From Azospirillaceae bacterium (GTDB taxonomy: Bacteria > Pseudomonadota > Alphaproteobacteria > Azospirillales > Azospirillaceae): 47,339 bases of DNA. This document shows positions 8,463 to 19,400 of the stretch, piece by piece (the first letter of the stretch is position 1; every line of letters begins with the position of its first letter). Below the pieces are notes generated by a model that worked only from the letters and a program-made list of their open reading frames with translations, did not search any database and had not been told where the DNA came from. Position numbers and translations under genes: made by a program. The stretch covers positions 1 to 47,339 of the forward strand of contig JANQJV010000210.1 of assembly GCA_028281465.1 (NCBI GenBank), given 5' to 3'.

Positions 8463-9294
8463 TGAACTCAGCCTGATCGGCTATCTGACCTTGGGCACTG
8501 AACCGTATGGGTTCGTCGACCCGGTTTTCCTAGATGGCGACCGACGCTACCTGCAGCGCACGCGAGAGGACCCGGACATCATTGCCGGGTTCGATGAGAT
8601 CAGCGTCGAATTCAGCGTCGAGCCGAGCGGCGAAGGGATGCTTGTGTCGCGTAGCATTGGCATCCAGCGTTTGTATGCCTTTCGATTCGCCGACGGCACG
8701 ATCGAATCGGGTGATCGCGAGGAACTGAGCCGGTGCCTGAAGCAGCGCATGCACGAATTCCATCGTGAACCGATCCTGGCCAACAATCTATTCTTGCTAC
8801 TCGATGTCTTGTCGTTTCTAGAGTACGACGATGCCGTGGAACGGGAAATGAAGGCCCATGGCCTGCTCGCGGCCCATCCGACCCTGCTCGGAGCAGGACA
8901 CGAGCACCATGCCTCCACGCGGCTCGCCCAACACGGCTTCCACTACATCGCCGCCGACGGCAGGCTGCATGAAACGGCGGATGCCGGAGTCCTGTGTGTG
9001 CACGAGACAGATCTACGGGATGCGGCGGCTCTCGCCGCCCGGCGGTTGAAGACCGGGCGTCTGTTCCCGGTGTTCTGTTTGTTCCTTCTGTCCGCGGCGC
9101 CCTTGCTGGTGGAACCCTTGTCGCCGTTGCACGGGCTGCAGGCGACCGAACTGGCGCTGGCAACGCAGGCCGTGGCCAGTCTGACTTTTCTATGGTTCAT
9201 TGGCGAGATCGTGGCCCTGGGCGGCCGCCTGACCGTGCGGGAGATGGCCGGATGGCTGGTGGTGCATTTGAAGCGATTCGCGCTCAAACGGTGA
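8455..9294 (+). CDS. Unknown protein with two C-terminal membrane segments
   Basis: This 279-residue protein has a soluble N-terminal part of about 200 residues, then two hydrophobic segments (about 203-219 and 232-256) and a basic amphipathic end (HLKRFALKR). The likely topology is a tail-anchored hairpin with the soluble domain in the cytoplasm. No family is recognised. It overlaps the upstream unknown gene by eight bases, and its stop overlaps the GTG of the GFA-family gene. The coupling to the upstream gene suggests a membrane-tethered two-protein unit, which is an inference. Confidence 0.8.
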   Translation: MSDELSLIGYLTLGTEPYGFVDPVFLDGDRRYLQRTREDPDIIAGFDEISVEFSVEPSGEGMLVSRSIGIQRLYAFRFADGTIESGDREELSRCLKQRMHEFHREPILANNLFLLLDVLSFLEYDDAVEREMKAHGLLAAHPTLLGAGHEHHASTRLAQHGFHYIAADGRLHETADAGVLCVHETDLRDAAALAARRLKTGRLFPVFCLFLLSAAPLLVEPLSPLHGLQATELALATQAVASLTFLWFIGEIVALGGRLTVREMAGWLVVHLKRFALKR

Positions 9295-9713
9295 GCGCGT
9301 CAGCCGTCGACGTCACCGGCGGATGCCAGTGCGGCGCCGTGCGCTTCCGGGTGGTCGGGCGCATGAACGCCCACGGCGCCATGCTTTGCCATTGCCGCAT
9401 GTGTCAACGGGCGCATGGTGCCCCGGCCGTTGCCTGGGCGTCGTTCCCACCCGAGGCGCTGCAGGTCACCCAAGGCACGCCAACCCGCTACCGGTCATCG
9501 CCGCCCGCCGAACGGCATTTCTGCGCCACCTGCGGCACGCCTTTGTTCTTCATCTGGACCGAACCGCCCCGGTACACCGATATCGCTTTGGCGTGCCTCG
9601 ACGACCCTGCTACCATCGCACCAACCGTGCAGATCTGGACCGACAGCAAAACGCCGTGGCTTGAAATCACGACCCCCGCTGCCACTCGACCGCACGGCCT
9701 GACCAGCGACTGA
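9291..9713 (+). CDS. GFA/CENP-V family zinc-binding protein
   Basis: This 140-residue protein has the full cysteine set of the glutathione-dependent formaldehyde-activating (GFA) family: GGCQCGAVRF, CHCRMCQRAHG and HFCATCGTPLF. These bind two zinc ions. Family members include S-(hydroxymethyl)glutathione synthase, but most have no proven activity, so only the fold is assigned. The start is a GTG inside the GTGA overlap with the preceding stop, consistent with translational coupling. A longer frame reaching back to 8994 is only open sequence over the upstream gene. Confidence 0.85.
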   Translation: MSASAVDVTGGCQCGAVRFRVVGRMNAHGAMLCHCRMCQRAHGAPAVAWASFPPEALQVTQGTPTRYRSSPPAERHFCATCGTPLFFIWTEPPRYTDIALACLDDPATIAPTVQIWTDSKTPWLEITTPAATRPHGLTSD

Positions 9714-9784
9714 CGCCCCCTTGACCACGGACCCGATGCGAATGACCGCAACAAGTGTTAATTCTATGCGGTCACGCGGGGGTC

Positions 9785-10339
9785 ATGATGGGTCAGCACG
9801 AACAGGTCTCGGGCCTACTGGCAGCCTTGGAACGGCAGGTCGCCGACGCCGACAACCTCGCGGCGATGGCCTTGAATGGCGTCCGTCAGGAACGGTTTGC
9901 CGCCTATCTCGGTTTCCGTCGACAGGTCGATGAAATGCTGTCCCTCGCCTCCCTCCTGGAGGGGCAGTTACAGCGCGTGCAGGAGGAACGCACCGCGGCC
10001 CTGCGCGGGGAGTTCGACCGCCTCGATTTGGCTCTGACCATGATGCTGGTGCGCACGGCGCGCGATTTCTTCGCCGAGTTGAACCGACGCAATGTGCTGC
10101 CACTCGGGGCCCGAGAGATTTTCCTGCCTGATGTGGGCAGCCTGGGCGCAGCACGGGAAAAGGTGGCGCGGCTGAGCGCGGTGCACGACGCGGCGCAGGC
10201 CATCGGCCAGGTACTGGACGCCGCCGAGGCGGAGCTCGACCGCGTGCTGACCCGGGCGCCGGCCTTGCCGGATTTCACCAAACTACCCGATGCTCGGACC
10301 GATGCCGCCGACGACATGTCGCATGCCGTGCCGCCATGA
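9785..10339 (+). CDS. Hypothetical coiled-coil protein
   Basis: This protein of about 184 residues is almost entirely helical by composition, rich in Ala, Leu, Glu and Arg with heptad-like spacing through residues 5-165. It has no signal peptide or membrane segment. The frame is open from GTG 9755. ATG 9785 or 9788, shortly after a G-run, is the more likely start. It follows the GFA gene by 71 bases on the same strand and precedes the HAD phosphatase. No family is recognised. Confidence 0.68.
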   Translation: MMGQHEQVSGLLAALERQVADADNLAAMALNGVRQERFAAYLGFRRQVDEMLSLASLLEGQLQRVQEERTAALRGEFDRLDLALTMMLVRTARDFFAELNRRNVLPLGAREIFLPDVGSLGAAREKVARLSAVHDAAQAIGQVLDAAEAELDRVLTRAPALPDFTKLPDARTDAADDMSHAVPP

Positions 10340-10431
10340 TCGGGCCCACACCGGTGTCGCCGCAGTGGACAAGAATTCCTCCGGTCGTATAAGCGTTGCC
10401 GGATCATGTGTCCTCCATTCTGCCGGTTGCC

Positions 10432-11112
10432 ATGGGACCTGCGCCGAGGCTGGCTCTTTTCGATTGCGACGGAACCCTGGTGGACAGCCAGCACGCCATC
10501 GTCGCCGCCATGGCTGCGGCTTGGCGCAGCGAAGGTCTCCTCCTGCCCGAAGCGACCATGGTCCGCCGAGTCATCGGTCTGCCGTTGACGGACGCCATTG
10601 CCCGATTGGCACCAGAGAGCGTCGCTGCTGTGCGCGACCGTCTCGCCGACCGTTACCGCGACGCCCATCGGGTGCTCCGGCGCGACCAAGGCCGCGGCGA
10701 GCCCTTATTCCCTGGTGTGCGCGAGGCGGTTTTGGCGATCGGCCAAACGGGCACCCTGCTTGGCATCGCCACGGGCAAATCCACCCGCGGTGTCCTGCGG
10801 CTCCTGGAACACCACGAACTGAGGGATCTTTTCGTGACCATCCAGACACCCGATAGCGGCCCCAGTAAGCCGCATCCCGACATGGTGTTCCGGGCCCTGA
10901 CTGAAACCGGTGTGGAGCCGTTTAACACCGTGGTGATCGGCGATACCGTGTTCGACATCGAAATGGCGCACGCCGCCGGTGCTGCCGCGCTCGGCGTCTC
11001 CTGGGGTTACCATGGCCCGGAAGAGCTGATGGCAGCCGGTGCCAACCATCTGGTCGAGACGCCGGCTGATTTGCCCACGGCGGTCGCAGCGCTCCTGGCG
11101 GCGCGGAGTTAG
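10432..11112 (+). CDS. HAD-superfamily hydrolase, phosphoglycolate phosphatase-like
   Basis: This is a 226-residue member of HAD subfamily IA. Motif I is FDCDGTLVDS with both catalytic aspartates, motif II is GIATGKSTRG, motif III is the lysine in SKPHPD, and motif IV is VIGDTVFDIEMA. The helical cap between motifs I and II has the size seen in Gph/PGP-type phosphatases. The true substrate could be phosphoglycolate, pyrophosphate or a sugar phosphate. ATG 10432 is taken as the start, although the frame extends to 10396 with TTG and GTG codons. HAD genes of this kind often sit near the ATP12 gene in alphaproteobacteria, and here only the AsmA-like gene and a repeat region separate them. Confidence 0.88.
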   Translation: MGPAPRLALFDCDGTLVDSQHAIVAAMAAAWRSEGLLLPEATMVRRVIGLPLTDAIARLAPESVAAVRDRLADRYRDAHRVLRRDQGRGEPLFPGVREAVLAIGQTGTLLGIATGKSTRGVLRLLEHHELRDLFVTIQTPDSGPSKPHPDMVFRALTETGVEPFNTVVIGDTVFDIEMAHAAGAAALGVSWGYHGPEELMAAGANHLVETPADLPTAVAALLAARS

Positions 11113-11118
11113 GCCGGG

Positions 11119-13122
11119 ATGGCAGAACGCACGGAACGCCTTTTGCATAGCGGCGTCACCGCAGTCTTGCTCATCGCCGGCGCCATCGGCATGGTGTTTT
11201 GGTACCTGAATGCCAATGACTACCGCGCGGATGTGGAAGCCGCGGTGGAACGCTCGACCGGCTTCGTCGTGTCGATCGGGGGCCGGCTCAAGATCACCCT
11301 GGCGCCGTTGCCTGCCCTGATCGCTCGCGATGTGCGGGTCGCCAATCCGCCTTGGGCAGAGCGCGCCGAAATGGCGTGGGCGGAGGAGGTGACCGTCGGC
11401 CTCGACCCGGTATCACTGCTGTTCGGCCCGCTGCGTATTGACCGCCTCAAGATTCGCAACGCCATCATCGCATTGGAAACCAATGCCGACGGCCGTGCCA
11501 ACTGGCTGACCGGGGCCGATCCTTGGCAAGAGACCGGTGTGGAGACGGACGCAACCGTCGTCCCGGACATTCGGCACCTGATCATCGAAGAGTCCCGGGT
11601 GTCGTACCGGAGGGGGGGGACGGGGCACGACTACGGCGTCACTTTGACCGCCCTGGATGGGGCCCTGCCGATCGACGGGGACATCGAGCTGGACCTGAGC
11701 GGGCGTACCAGCGGGATGGACTTCACGGCCCGCATCGATGCCGGCCCTTTACGTCACCTCATGGCCGATCCGCCCAATTATCCGCTGGCTGTCCGCTTTG
11801 AGACCGGCGGTACACGGATTGACGCGGCGGGCACGGTGGCCGGCCCGCTCAGCAGCCAAACCCTCGACATGGCCGTAACGCAGCGCGGCGCGCGACTGGA
11901 CACGTTGGCCCCATTGGCCGGGTTTTGGATACCACCGGTTGGCCCCTATGACGCCAGCTTCAATCTCAGCGGCGCCTATCCGGCGTACCAGGTGGCCCGG
12001 CTGGCCAGCAACTTCCGGAACAGCGACCTGGCTGGCGATGTGACCATCGTGCTGGACACGCCACGCCCAAGCATCAACGGCACCCTGGCGGCGCAGACGC
12101 TGTATATCCACGATCTGCTCGGGTGGCCCGATCCGGCCCTGTTGCCACCACGCCTGCCACGCGAGCGGTTGTTCGACCAAACTCGCCTGCCGTTGCACGG
12201 GTTGCGCGCCGCCGACCTATCTCTCCAGGTGACGGTGGCACGTTTGTTCGCTTGGCCGGACAAGATGACCGACATGCACGGCCGGCTGCGCCTGACCGCG
12301 GGCCGGCTGCGCTTCAAACCAATGCGCGCCGAGCTAAGTGGCGGCCGCGTCAACCTGGCGGTGTCGATCGATGCCGCCAAACCGACACCCGAGGTGCGCC
12401 TGTCCGGCAGCACTGATGCGTTGCGCCTGGAACACCTGCTGCCAGTGCTCGGCGTCCGCGAGCCGCCTGAAGGTCCATTCGACCTGCGGCTCGACCTGAT
12501 CGGCCGCGGCTGGAGCCTGGCCGAGTTCTTCGCCACGGCGGACGGCTACGCCGACTTCATCGTCGGCGAAGGGGCCCTACCGATCTGGGGTTTCGATCTG
12601 ATCGCCGCTGACCTGGTCCAGGCCATGATTCCCTGGGCCAACCGCCACGACCGCACACCGTTGAACTGCATGGTGGCACGGTTCTCGGTCGACGGCGGTC
12701 GGGCCCGGACAACCGGTCTGTTGATCGACACAAGCCGGATCACGGCCGCCGGTGTCGGCGCCGTCGATTTGCGCACCGAGCGGCTCGACGTGTTCTTCCG
12801 GCCGCGTCCCAAAGACCCAAGCCTGATCAGTCTGGCCGCACCGGTGCGCATCTCCGGCCATTTCCTCGATTACCGTGTTCTGCCGGATGCCATGGACCTG
12901 GCCGCCAAAGGCGCGGCCACGGTGTTGCTCGGCTCCATCAATCCGATGGCGGTGATCGTGCCGTTCCTCAACGCAGGCACCGGTGTGGAAAACCCGTGTC
13001 TGGAAGCGCTGACTTCCGACGCCGCGCTGGCGGAGGAACCGGCCGAAGGTTTAGCTGGCACGATGATCGATTTTCTGCGCTCGGTCGAACGCGCCCTGGG
13101 TTGGTCGCGTTACCTGTTCTGA
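11119..13122 (+). CDS. AsmA-family envelope protein
   Basis: This 667-residue protein starts with an uncleaved signal anchor (about 13-32) and continues as a periplasmic domain rich in beta strands. The N-terminal AsmA signature is clear: RLKITLAPLPALIARDVRVANPPW, then LKIRNAIIALETNADGRANW. The C-terminal part holds a second AsmA-like block (VGAVDLRTERLDVFFRPRPKD). AsmA-like proteins are thought to bridge inner and outer membranes and influence lipid transport. It begins six bases after the HAD stop codon, so the two genes are probably co-transcribed. Confidence 0.9.
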   Translation: MAERTERLLHSGVTAVLLIAGAIGMVFWYLNANDYRADVEAAVERSTGFVVSIGGRLKITLAPLPALIARDVRVANPPWAERAEMAWAEEVTVGLDPVSLLFGPLRIDRLKIRNAIIALETNADGRANWLTGADPWQETGVETDATVVPDIRHLIIEESRVSYRRGGTGHDYGVTLTALDGALPIDGDIELDLSGRTSGMDFTARIDAGPLRHLMADPPNYPLAVRFETGGTRIDAAGTVAGPLSSQTLDMAVTQRGARLDTLAPLAGFWIPPVGPYDASFNLSGAYPAYQVARLASNFRNSDLAGDVTIVLDTPRPSINGTLAAQTLYIHDLLGWPDPALLPPRLPRERLFDQTRLPLHGLRAADLSLQVTVARLFAWPDKMTDMHGRLRLTAGRLRFKPMRAELSGGRVNLAVSIDAAKPTPEVRLSGSTDALRLEHLLPVLGVREPPEGPFDLRLDLIGRGWSLAEFFATADGYADFIVGEGALPIWGFDLIAADLVQAMIPWANRHDRTPLNCMVARFSVDGGRARTTGLLIDTSRITAAGVGAVDLRTERLDVFFRPRPKDPSLISLAAPVRISGHFLDYRVLPDAMDLAAKGAATVLLGSINPMAVIVPFLNAGTGVENPCLEALTSDAALAEEPAEGLAGTMIDFLRSVERALGWSRYLF

Positions 13123-13127
13123 GCACC

Positions 13128-13150
13128 GTGCCATGGGCAAGCCATGGCAC
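13128..13150 (+). terminator. Inverted repeat after the AsmA gene
   Basis: GTGCCATGG and CCATGGCAC form a perfect nine-base stem around a five-base loop, six bases after the AsmA stop codon. No T-run follows, so it is not a textbook intrinsic terminator. It may stabilise the 3' end or act with Rho. Confidence 0.5.
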
Positions 13151-13283
13151 GGCAGGGCATGCCATTGGCCCCCTGTGGACCGGATGCCAAACCGGTGCGA
13201 TGAGCCATTTTTCATGGGACGGAACCAGGAAATGGTCTAGTTTTCGGCGCGCCGGCAACGACTGGCTCCGACACGGCCGCCGG

Positions 13284-13316
13284 CAGGCCTGGGGCAGGCC
13301 TGGGGCAGGCCTGGGA
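13284..13316. repeat. Three tandem copies of an 11-base unit
   Basis: The unit CAGGCCTGGGG is repeated three times without gaps (13284, 13295, 13306); the last copy ends in A instead of G. Each unit contains the palindrome AGGCCT. It lies between the AsmA gene and the palindromic repeat element. Confidence 0.8.
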
Positions 13317-13367
13317 GAGCCCATGCATGTATCTGATACCAACGGCCCGAAACAAGGACCGGTCCTC

Positions 13368-13540
13368 GGGCCGCCCTGTTTCGGAGCGTCGGCATCCTTG
13401 CCGGCTGGACCGCTGGCGTCCAGCCGGCCCGGACCACGCCCAGCAGCCAGCCGCCAAGATGGCGGCGGTCCAGCCGGCAGGGATGCCGGCGCTCCTCGTT
13501 CAGCGCCGAAACCGAACCGGTCGTCAATGCGGGCCATGGG
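13368..13540 (+). repeat. Dispersed palindromic repeat element, copy 2 (complete)
   Basis: The left flank (13368-13388) and right tail (13506-13540) enclose a 117-base core. Arms of 31 bases at 13383-13413 and 13465-13495 are inverted complements with two mismatches. Inside lie smaller hairpins, including GCCGCC-AAGAT-GGCGGC and CTGGAC/GTCCAG. The core is bounded by AGCG at 13385-13388 and 13502-13505. Copy 3 at 41944-41993 has the same flanks joined directly at AGCG without the core. The right part matches positions 1-101. The element carries no gene and resembles a REP or MITE-like sequence. Confidence 0.85.
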
Positions 13541-13606
13541 TTCCTGGTTCCCCTCCTGCGCGTCGCCACCGACCAAGTCCATCGCGAGGAGGCGTCTCTG
13601 GAGACG

Positions 13607-13804
13607 ATGACCCCGGCCGCAGCGGAGCGTCGTAAGGCCACGCGTACCTGGTTCCGGCGCCGCCTTGCCCCCATGGTCGGCCAAGACGAAGCCTTCGGTA
13701 CTGCGTTTGTGACCAATGGGGAGCCAGCTCGGCAATGGACCACCGATCCCGTCACCCGCGCCAGTGTCCCGATCGAGCGCCTCGGCGTGCCACACGCGGC
13801 CTGA
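13607..13804 (+). CDS. Doubtful small ORF before the ATP12 gene
   Basis: This 65-codon frame begins at ATG 13607 and ends ten bases before the ATP12 start. Codon third positions are GC-rich, as in real genes here. The only nearby purine run (GGAG) is three bases from the ATG, which is close. The frame is open further upstream into the repeat element, so it may be the 3' remnant of a longer gene broken by the element. The product is a short basic peptide without a recognised domain. Confidence 0.3.
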   Translation: MTPAAAERRKATRTWFRRRLAPMVGQDEAFGTAFVTNGEPARQWTTDPVTRASVPIERLGVPHAA

Positions 13805-13814
13805 TCCAAAGACG

Positions 13815-14513
13815 ATGAAACGGGTTTACCAACGCGTCGACGTAACCGCCGAAGGGGACGGGGTCTGCGTGCGTCTCAACGAGACGCCGGCAAAGACACC
13901 GGGCGGCGCCTGGCTGCGACTACCGACCCGACCGCTGGCTGACGCGATCGCGGCTGAGTGGCAGGCGCAGGGCCAAGAGATCGTCGCCACGAGCATGCCG
14001 CTCACCCAACTGGCCAATACGGCCATTGATCTGGTTGCGGCGCGCCTCGACGCCATCGTCGCCACCGTCGCCGGCTATGCGGCGACCGATCTGTTGTGTT
14101 ATCGGGCCGATCATCCCCCGGCCTTGAAGACGCGACAGAACCGAGCCTGGCAACCTTTGCTGGACTGGGCCGCTCTCCGCTTCGACGCGCCGCTGCGCGT
14201 TGCGGAAGGCATCGTGCCCCTGGAGCAACCACGCGATGCCCTGCGTGCCTTGCACGCTGCGGTTGCCGCCCACCCCCCCTTCCCATTGACGGCGCTGCAC
14301 GAGATCACCGGTGTCTCCGGCTCGTTGATCATCGGGCTTGCCGTGTTGGACGGGCACATTGATGTCGGCACAGCCTTCGACCTCGCACAGTTGGAAGAGA
14401 CCTTCCAGATCGAACAATGGGGCGAGGACCGCGAGGCGGCGAGGCGCCGTGCCGCCTCGCGTGCCGATCTGGAAGCGGCACAGCGGTTTCACGCCCTGTT
14501 GGCGCCGGGCTAA
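13815..14513 (+). CDS. ATP12 family F1-ATPase assembly chaperone
   Basis: The 232-residue protein matches the ATP12 family, which binds the F1 alpha subunit and prevents its aggregation during ATP synthase assembly. The signature blocks are TPGGAWLRLPTRPLADAIAAEW, then MPLTQLANTAIDL, and a conserved YRADHP-x-x-L followed by W-Q-P-L-L-DWA. The C-terminal part has LHEITGVSGSLIIGLAV and the acidic EETFQIEQWGED. ATP12 is found in mitochondria and alphaproteobacteria, which is the best lineage clue in the window. Start ATG 13815 fits the family N-terminus. The open frame upstream is not used. Confidence 0.92.
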   Translation: MKRVYQRVDVTAEGDGVCVRLNETPAKTPGGAWLRLPTRPLADAIAAEWQAQGQEIVATSMPLTQLANTAIDLVAARLDAIVATVAGYAATDLLCYRADHPPALKTRQNRAWQPLLDWAALRFDAPLRVAEGIVPLEQPRDALRALHAAVAAHPPFPLTALHEITGVSGSLIIGLAVLDGHIDVGTAFDLAQLEETFQIEQWGEDREAARRRAASRADLEAAQRFHALLAPG

Positions 14514-14699
14514 CCGGCCGGCAGCGCCGGAGTGGCAGCTTGGCGCACCCCGACCGAATTGCCCAAACCGGGACTGGTGACCGAGGGGCCGATGGTGCTA
14601 TCTGCAGCGGAGGGGCTCTACTGCGCCGCATGGAGCCGTTTCCCGCCAATCCGGCCGCCCGAGCCCTACCATCCCGGGCGCCCAAGGAGCCAAACAGAC

Positions 14700-16232
<1,533 letters not shown>

Positions 16233-16338
16233 CATGCTCGGGGCCAGGTGGTCGTTGGGTCAGGCGTACTTCATCATCAAGTCAGAAAGAGGCACGAAGA
16301 AGACAAAAAACAATCGGTCGTCCTGCTCGCCACCACCT

Positions 16339-16374
16339 CGCAAACAACTCCGCAAACAACTCCGCAAACAACTC
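16339..16374. repeat. Three tandem copies of a 12-base unit
   Basis: CGCAAACAACTC is repeated exactly three times (16339, 16351, 16363) in the 228-base gap between the convergent pccB and TPR genes. The period is a multiple of three, but neither flanking gene extends into it. Nothing else is recognisable in the gap. Confidence 0.9.
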
Positions 16375-16460
16375 CATTGAAAGCCAAGCTCCAAGGCCTC
16401 GGGCGACGTCGATGCCCCTGCCCTCCGTTGTCGGGGTGTTCGCCCGGCAGCAGACACCGC

Positions 16461-19400
16461 TCACCGCCCGATCCAGAGTCCCTCCTTGGGTAGGAAGGTG
16501 CTGGTGATCCGGATGGGGCGGCGGTCGGGTGGGGCCGGTAAGCGATAGCTGGTGCCGCCCCAGTTGTGTTCGGTCACTTCGGCGTTACACCCTTGGGTCA
16601 CCGGAAACGGAAAGTACGAAGCGACGTGGCGCAGCGGATCGCCCTGGCGGCGGTCGTTGAGGTCGGCGCCGCTGGCGGCAACGCCGCCAACGTCGCCGCC
16701 ACCCGCAATGCGGCGTTTGGGCACGATGTAGGCCAAATCGTAGCTTTGTAGAAATCGGGCGTCGCGGCAGTCCAGGCCGGCCAGCACCAGGTTGTAGGAG
16801 AGGAGCCCGGCGTTCCAGCTCGTGATATGTCCGGCAATCAGCCGCTCGCGCGGGTGTACCGGCAGGCTGATGGCCAAAACGCCACCCTCGTCCACACAGT
16901 CGATCATTTTGTCCAGAAACAGCCCGACATTGCGCTGGTGTTCCAGGACATGGGAGCACCAGACCACATCGAAGCGTCGATCGATCGCCACCTCCAGGAA
17001 GTCGCCGACATAGTCGGCGTCGCGATTCAGATCAACCGAGAACACGTCTTTTCCATAATACCGGAGCAACCGACTATGCTCCCCGCGTCCGGAGCCGATG
17101 TCGAGCACGCTTTGGAACCGGTAACTCGCCAAGAGGCGCAACAGCGTGTGCAGGCCCCAGTCGATCCGGTAGTGGTGCGGATCGGGAGCGGCGTCGACTG
17201 GGATCGACGCATCATGACAGCCTTCCTGGGCCGGTGGCGTCGACGGGGCTGGCATCTCCGCCACCCGGATCGGCCGCTCAAGGTCGAACCGGTCGGCCAA
17301 TGCGTCGCCCATCGCCATCACCACCGGCCCCCATGCCCCGCGCACCGATTGGCGGAACAACCGCAGCGACGACCACCAGGCGCAGGCCTCGCCGTCCAAA
17401 CCCCACCGCCACTCGGGCACCTGCGGCAACAGCACCCACGTCGGCACACCAAGGGCACCACCAACATGGGCGGTCGCATTGTCAATGGTCACGATGAGGT
17501 CGAGGCAAGCAAGCTGGGCCGCCCACATGTCCGGGTCCGCAACCGGGTCGACCGCCGCATCAAAAACGATATCGGCACCCGTGGCAGCTCGGGCCTGGGC
17601 AACCTCATCGGCGTGGTCGTCGTATTGCACGACGATGAAGCGCAGGCCGCGGAGACGCAAAATCGGCTCAAGAGCCAAAAGTGCCAGACGGCGCTTGTGG
17701 CCGGTGAAGCGGTTGACGGTGTGCCAAGAGAGGCCAACCAACGGCCGGTCGTCGACCGCGTACCGTCGACGCAACACATCGACCTGTGCCGCATCGGGGC
17801 GCAAAAAGGCTTGACCTCGACCGGAGAAGCACGCCGGCGTCGGACGCAGCCAGCGTGCCAGCGTGCCAGCCGGGCACTGCCAGGCAAGCGAGGACTCTTG
17901 CAACATCGGCGGGCATGGTGTCTGACGCGGCACCACCGTCACGCCGGGCAACGAGCGTTTCAGCAGCCCGACCAAACGCGGCGCACATTCCAGGGTACAG
18001 ACCAGCCCCCGTTCCGTCAGCTCCGGCACCAGGCTGGCGAACAGAACCTCATCGCCCAAGCCCTGTTCGCCCCAAACCAGCACGGTGTCACCGGGGGCAC
18101 CGCCACCAGTCCAGACCGGTTGCGGGAAGCGGCGCACCTCGCTCGGAAAGCCCGGAACCTGCCAGCGCGCCTCATACAGCGGCCAGCCGGCAGCGACATC
18201 CCCCTGCAGAAGCGACAGACAGCCGAGGTTGAGCCTGGCATGGGCATGCGCCGGGTCGAGCCCCAGGCAGGCCCGGAACGCATCCGCTGCGGCGGTGAAA
18301 TCGCCCAAATCCACCAGCGCGGCGCCCAGACCGTTGAGGGCGTCCGCATGGTCCGGCCGCACCGCCAAGGCCTGGCGGTGGCACGCCGCCGCCTCGGTCG
18401 GCCGACCCATGCGCTCCAAGGTTTTGCCCAGATTGTGGTGCGTGTCCGGATCCTGCGGGGCCAGGACAGCCAGGCGGCGGAACGTGGTTTCCGCCTCCTC
18501 CAGGTGATCGCCCATATAGAGGGCCGCCCCAAGGTGCAAGAGGGTTCGCGGGACCTCACCGCCGAGTTCGATCGCCCGGCGCAGTGGCCTGATCGCCGCG
18601 TCCGCCGCGCCACCGTCCAGCAACACGTGGCCGAGTTCCGCATTGGCCGTCGGATGGTCTGGATCGCGGGCCAGGGCCCGTTCAAAATCGGCCCGCGCGG
18701 CGTCCGTCCGACCCAGCCGAGCCAAACACACGCCACGCTGCACAAGCCCCTCCAACCAATCGCCGCGCTGGCGCACCGCCTGATCCAAGAACGTCAGCGC
18801 CTCGCCGTGGCTCCCTTCCCGGTTCAACAAGGCTCCCAGGGTGAAGGCAGCCTCGGCATAGTCCGGACGGGCCTCCAGCGCGGCCCGGTAGGCGGCGATG
18901 GCGTCTTCTGTCCGGCCTTCCGCCTGCAGCAGGTTGCCGAGCAGCGCCTGGGCCGGGGCAAGGCCGGGGTTGGCGGTCACGGCCCGGCCCAGGGCCGAGA
19001 TCGCCAGCGCCGGGCGGCCAAGCGTGTGCAACAGCCGGCCGTGGTTGAAATGCGCCTCGGCGAAGCCAGGCTCGACCGCCCCGGCCTTGGCGAAAGCCGC
19101 CAAAGCTCGATCGACTGTACCGGCGCGCTCGTAGAGCAATCCCAAATTGTTGTGTGCCTTTGCGTGGTTCGGCCGGGCGGCGACCAACGCCTCATAAGCA
19201 GCCCGGGCCTCTTCGGAACGAGTCTGCGCCGCCAGCAGCACGCCCAGATTGAAACGGGCGTCGCCATGCTGCGGTGCGACGGCCAGGGCTTGGCGGTATG
19301 CGTGCTCTGCGTCGGTGGCGTCGCCGACCGCAGCCAGCGCCGCTCCCAGATTGGACCACGCATCGGCATGCGCCGGTCGCAACGCCACCGCCTGGCGGTA

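Noticed and set aside
13389..13505. The palindromic core as an insertion sequence.
   Set aside because: It is only 117 bases and has no transposase frame, so at most it is a non-autonomous element; it is listed as a repeat.
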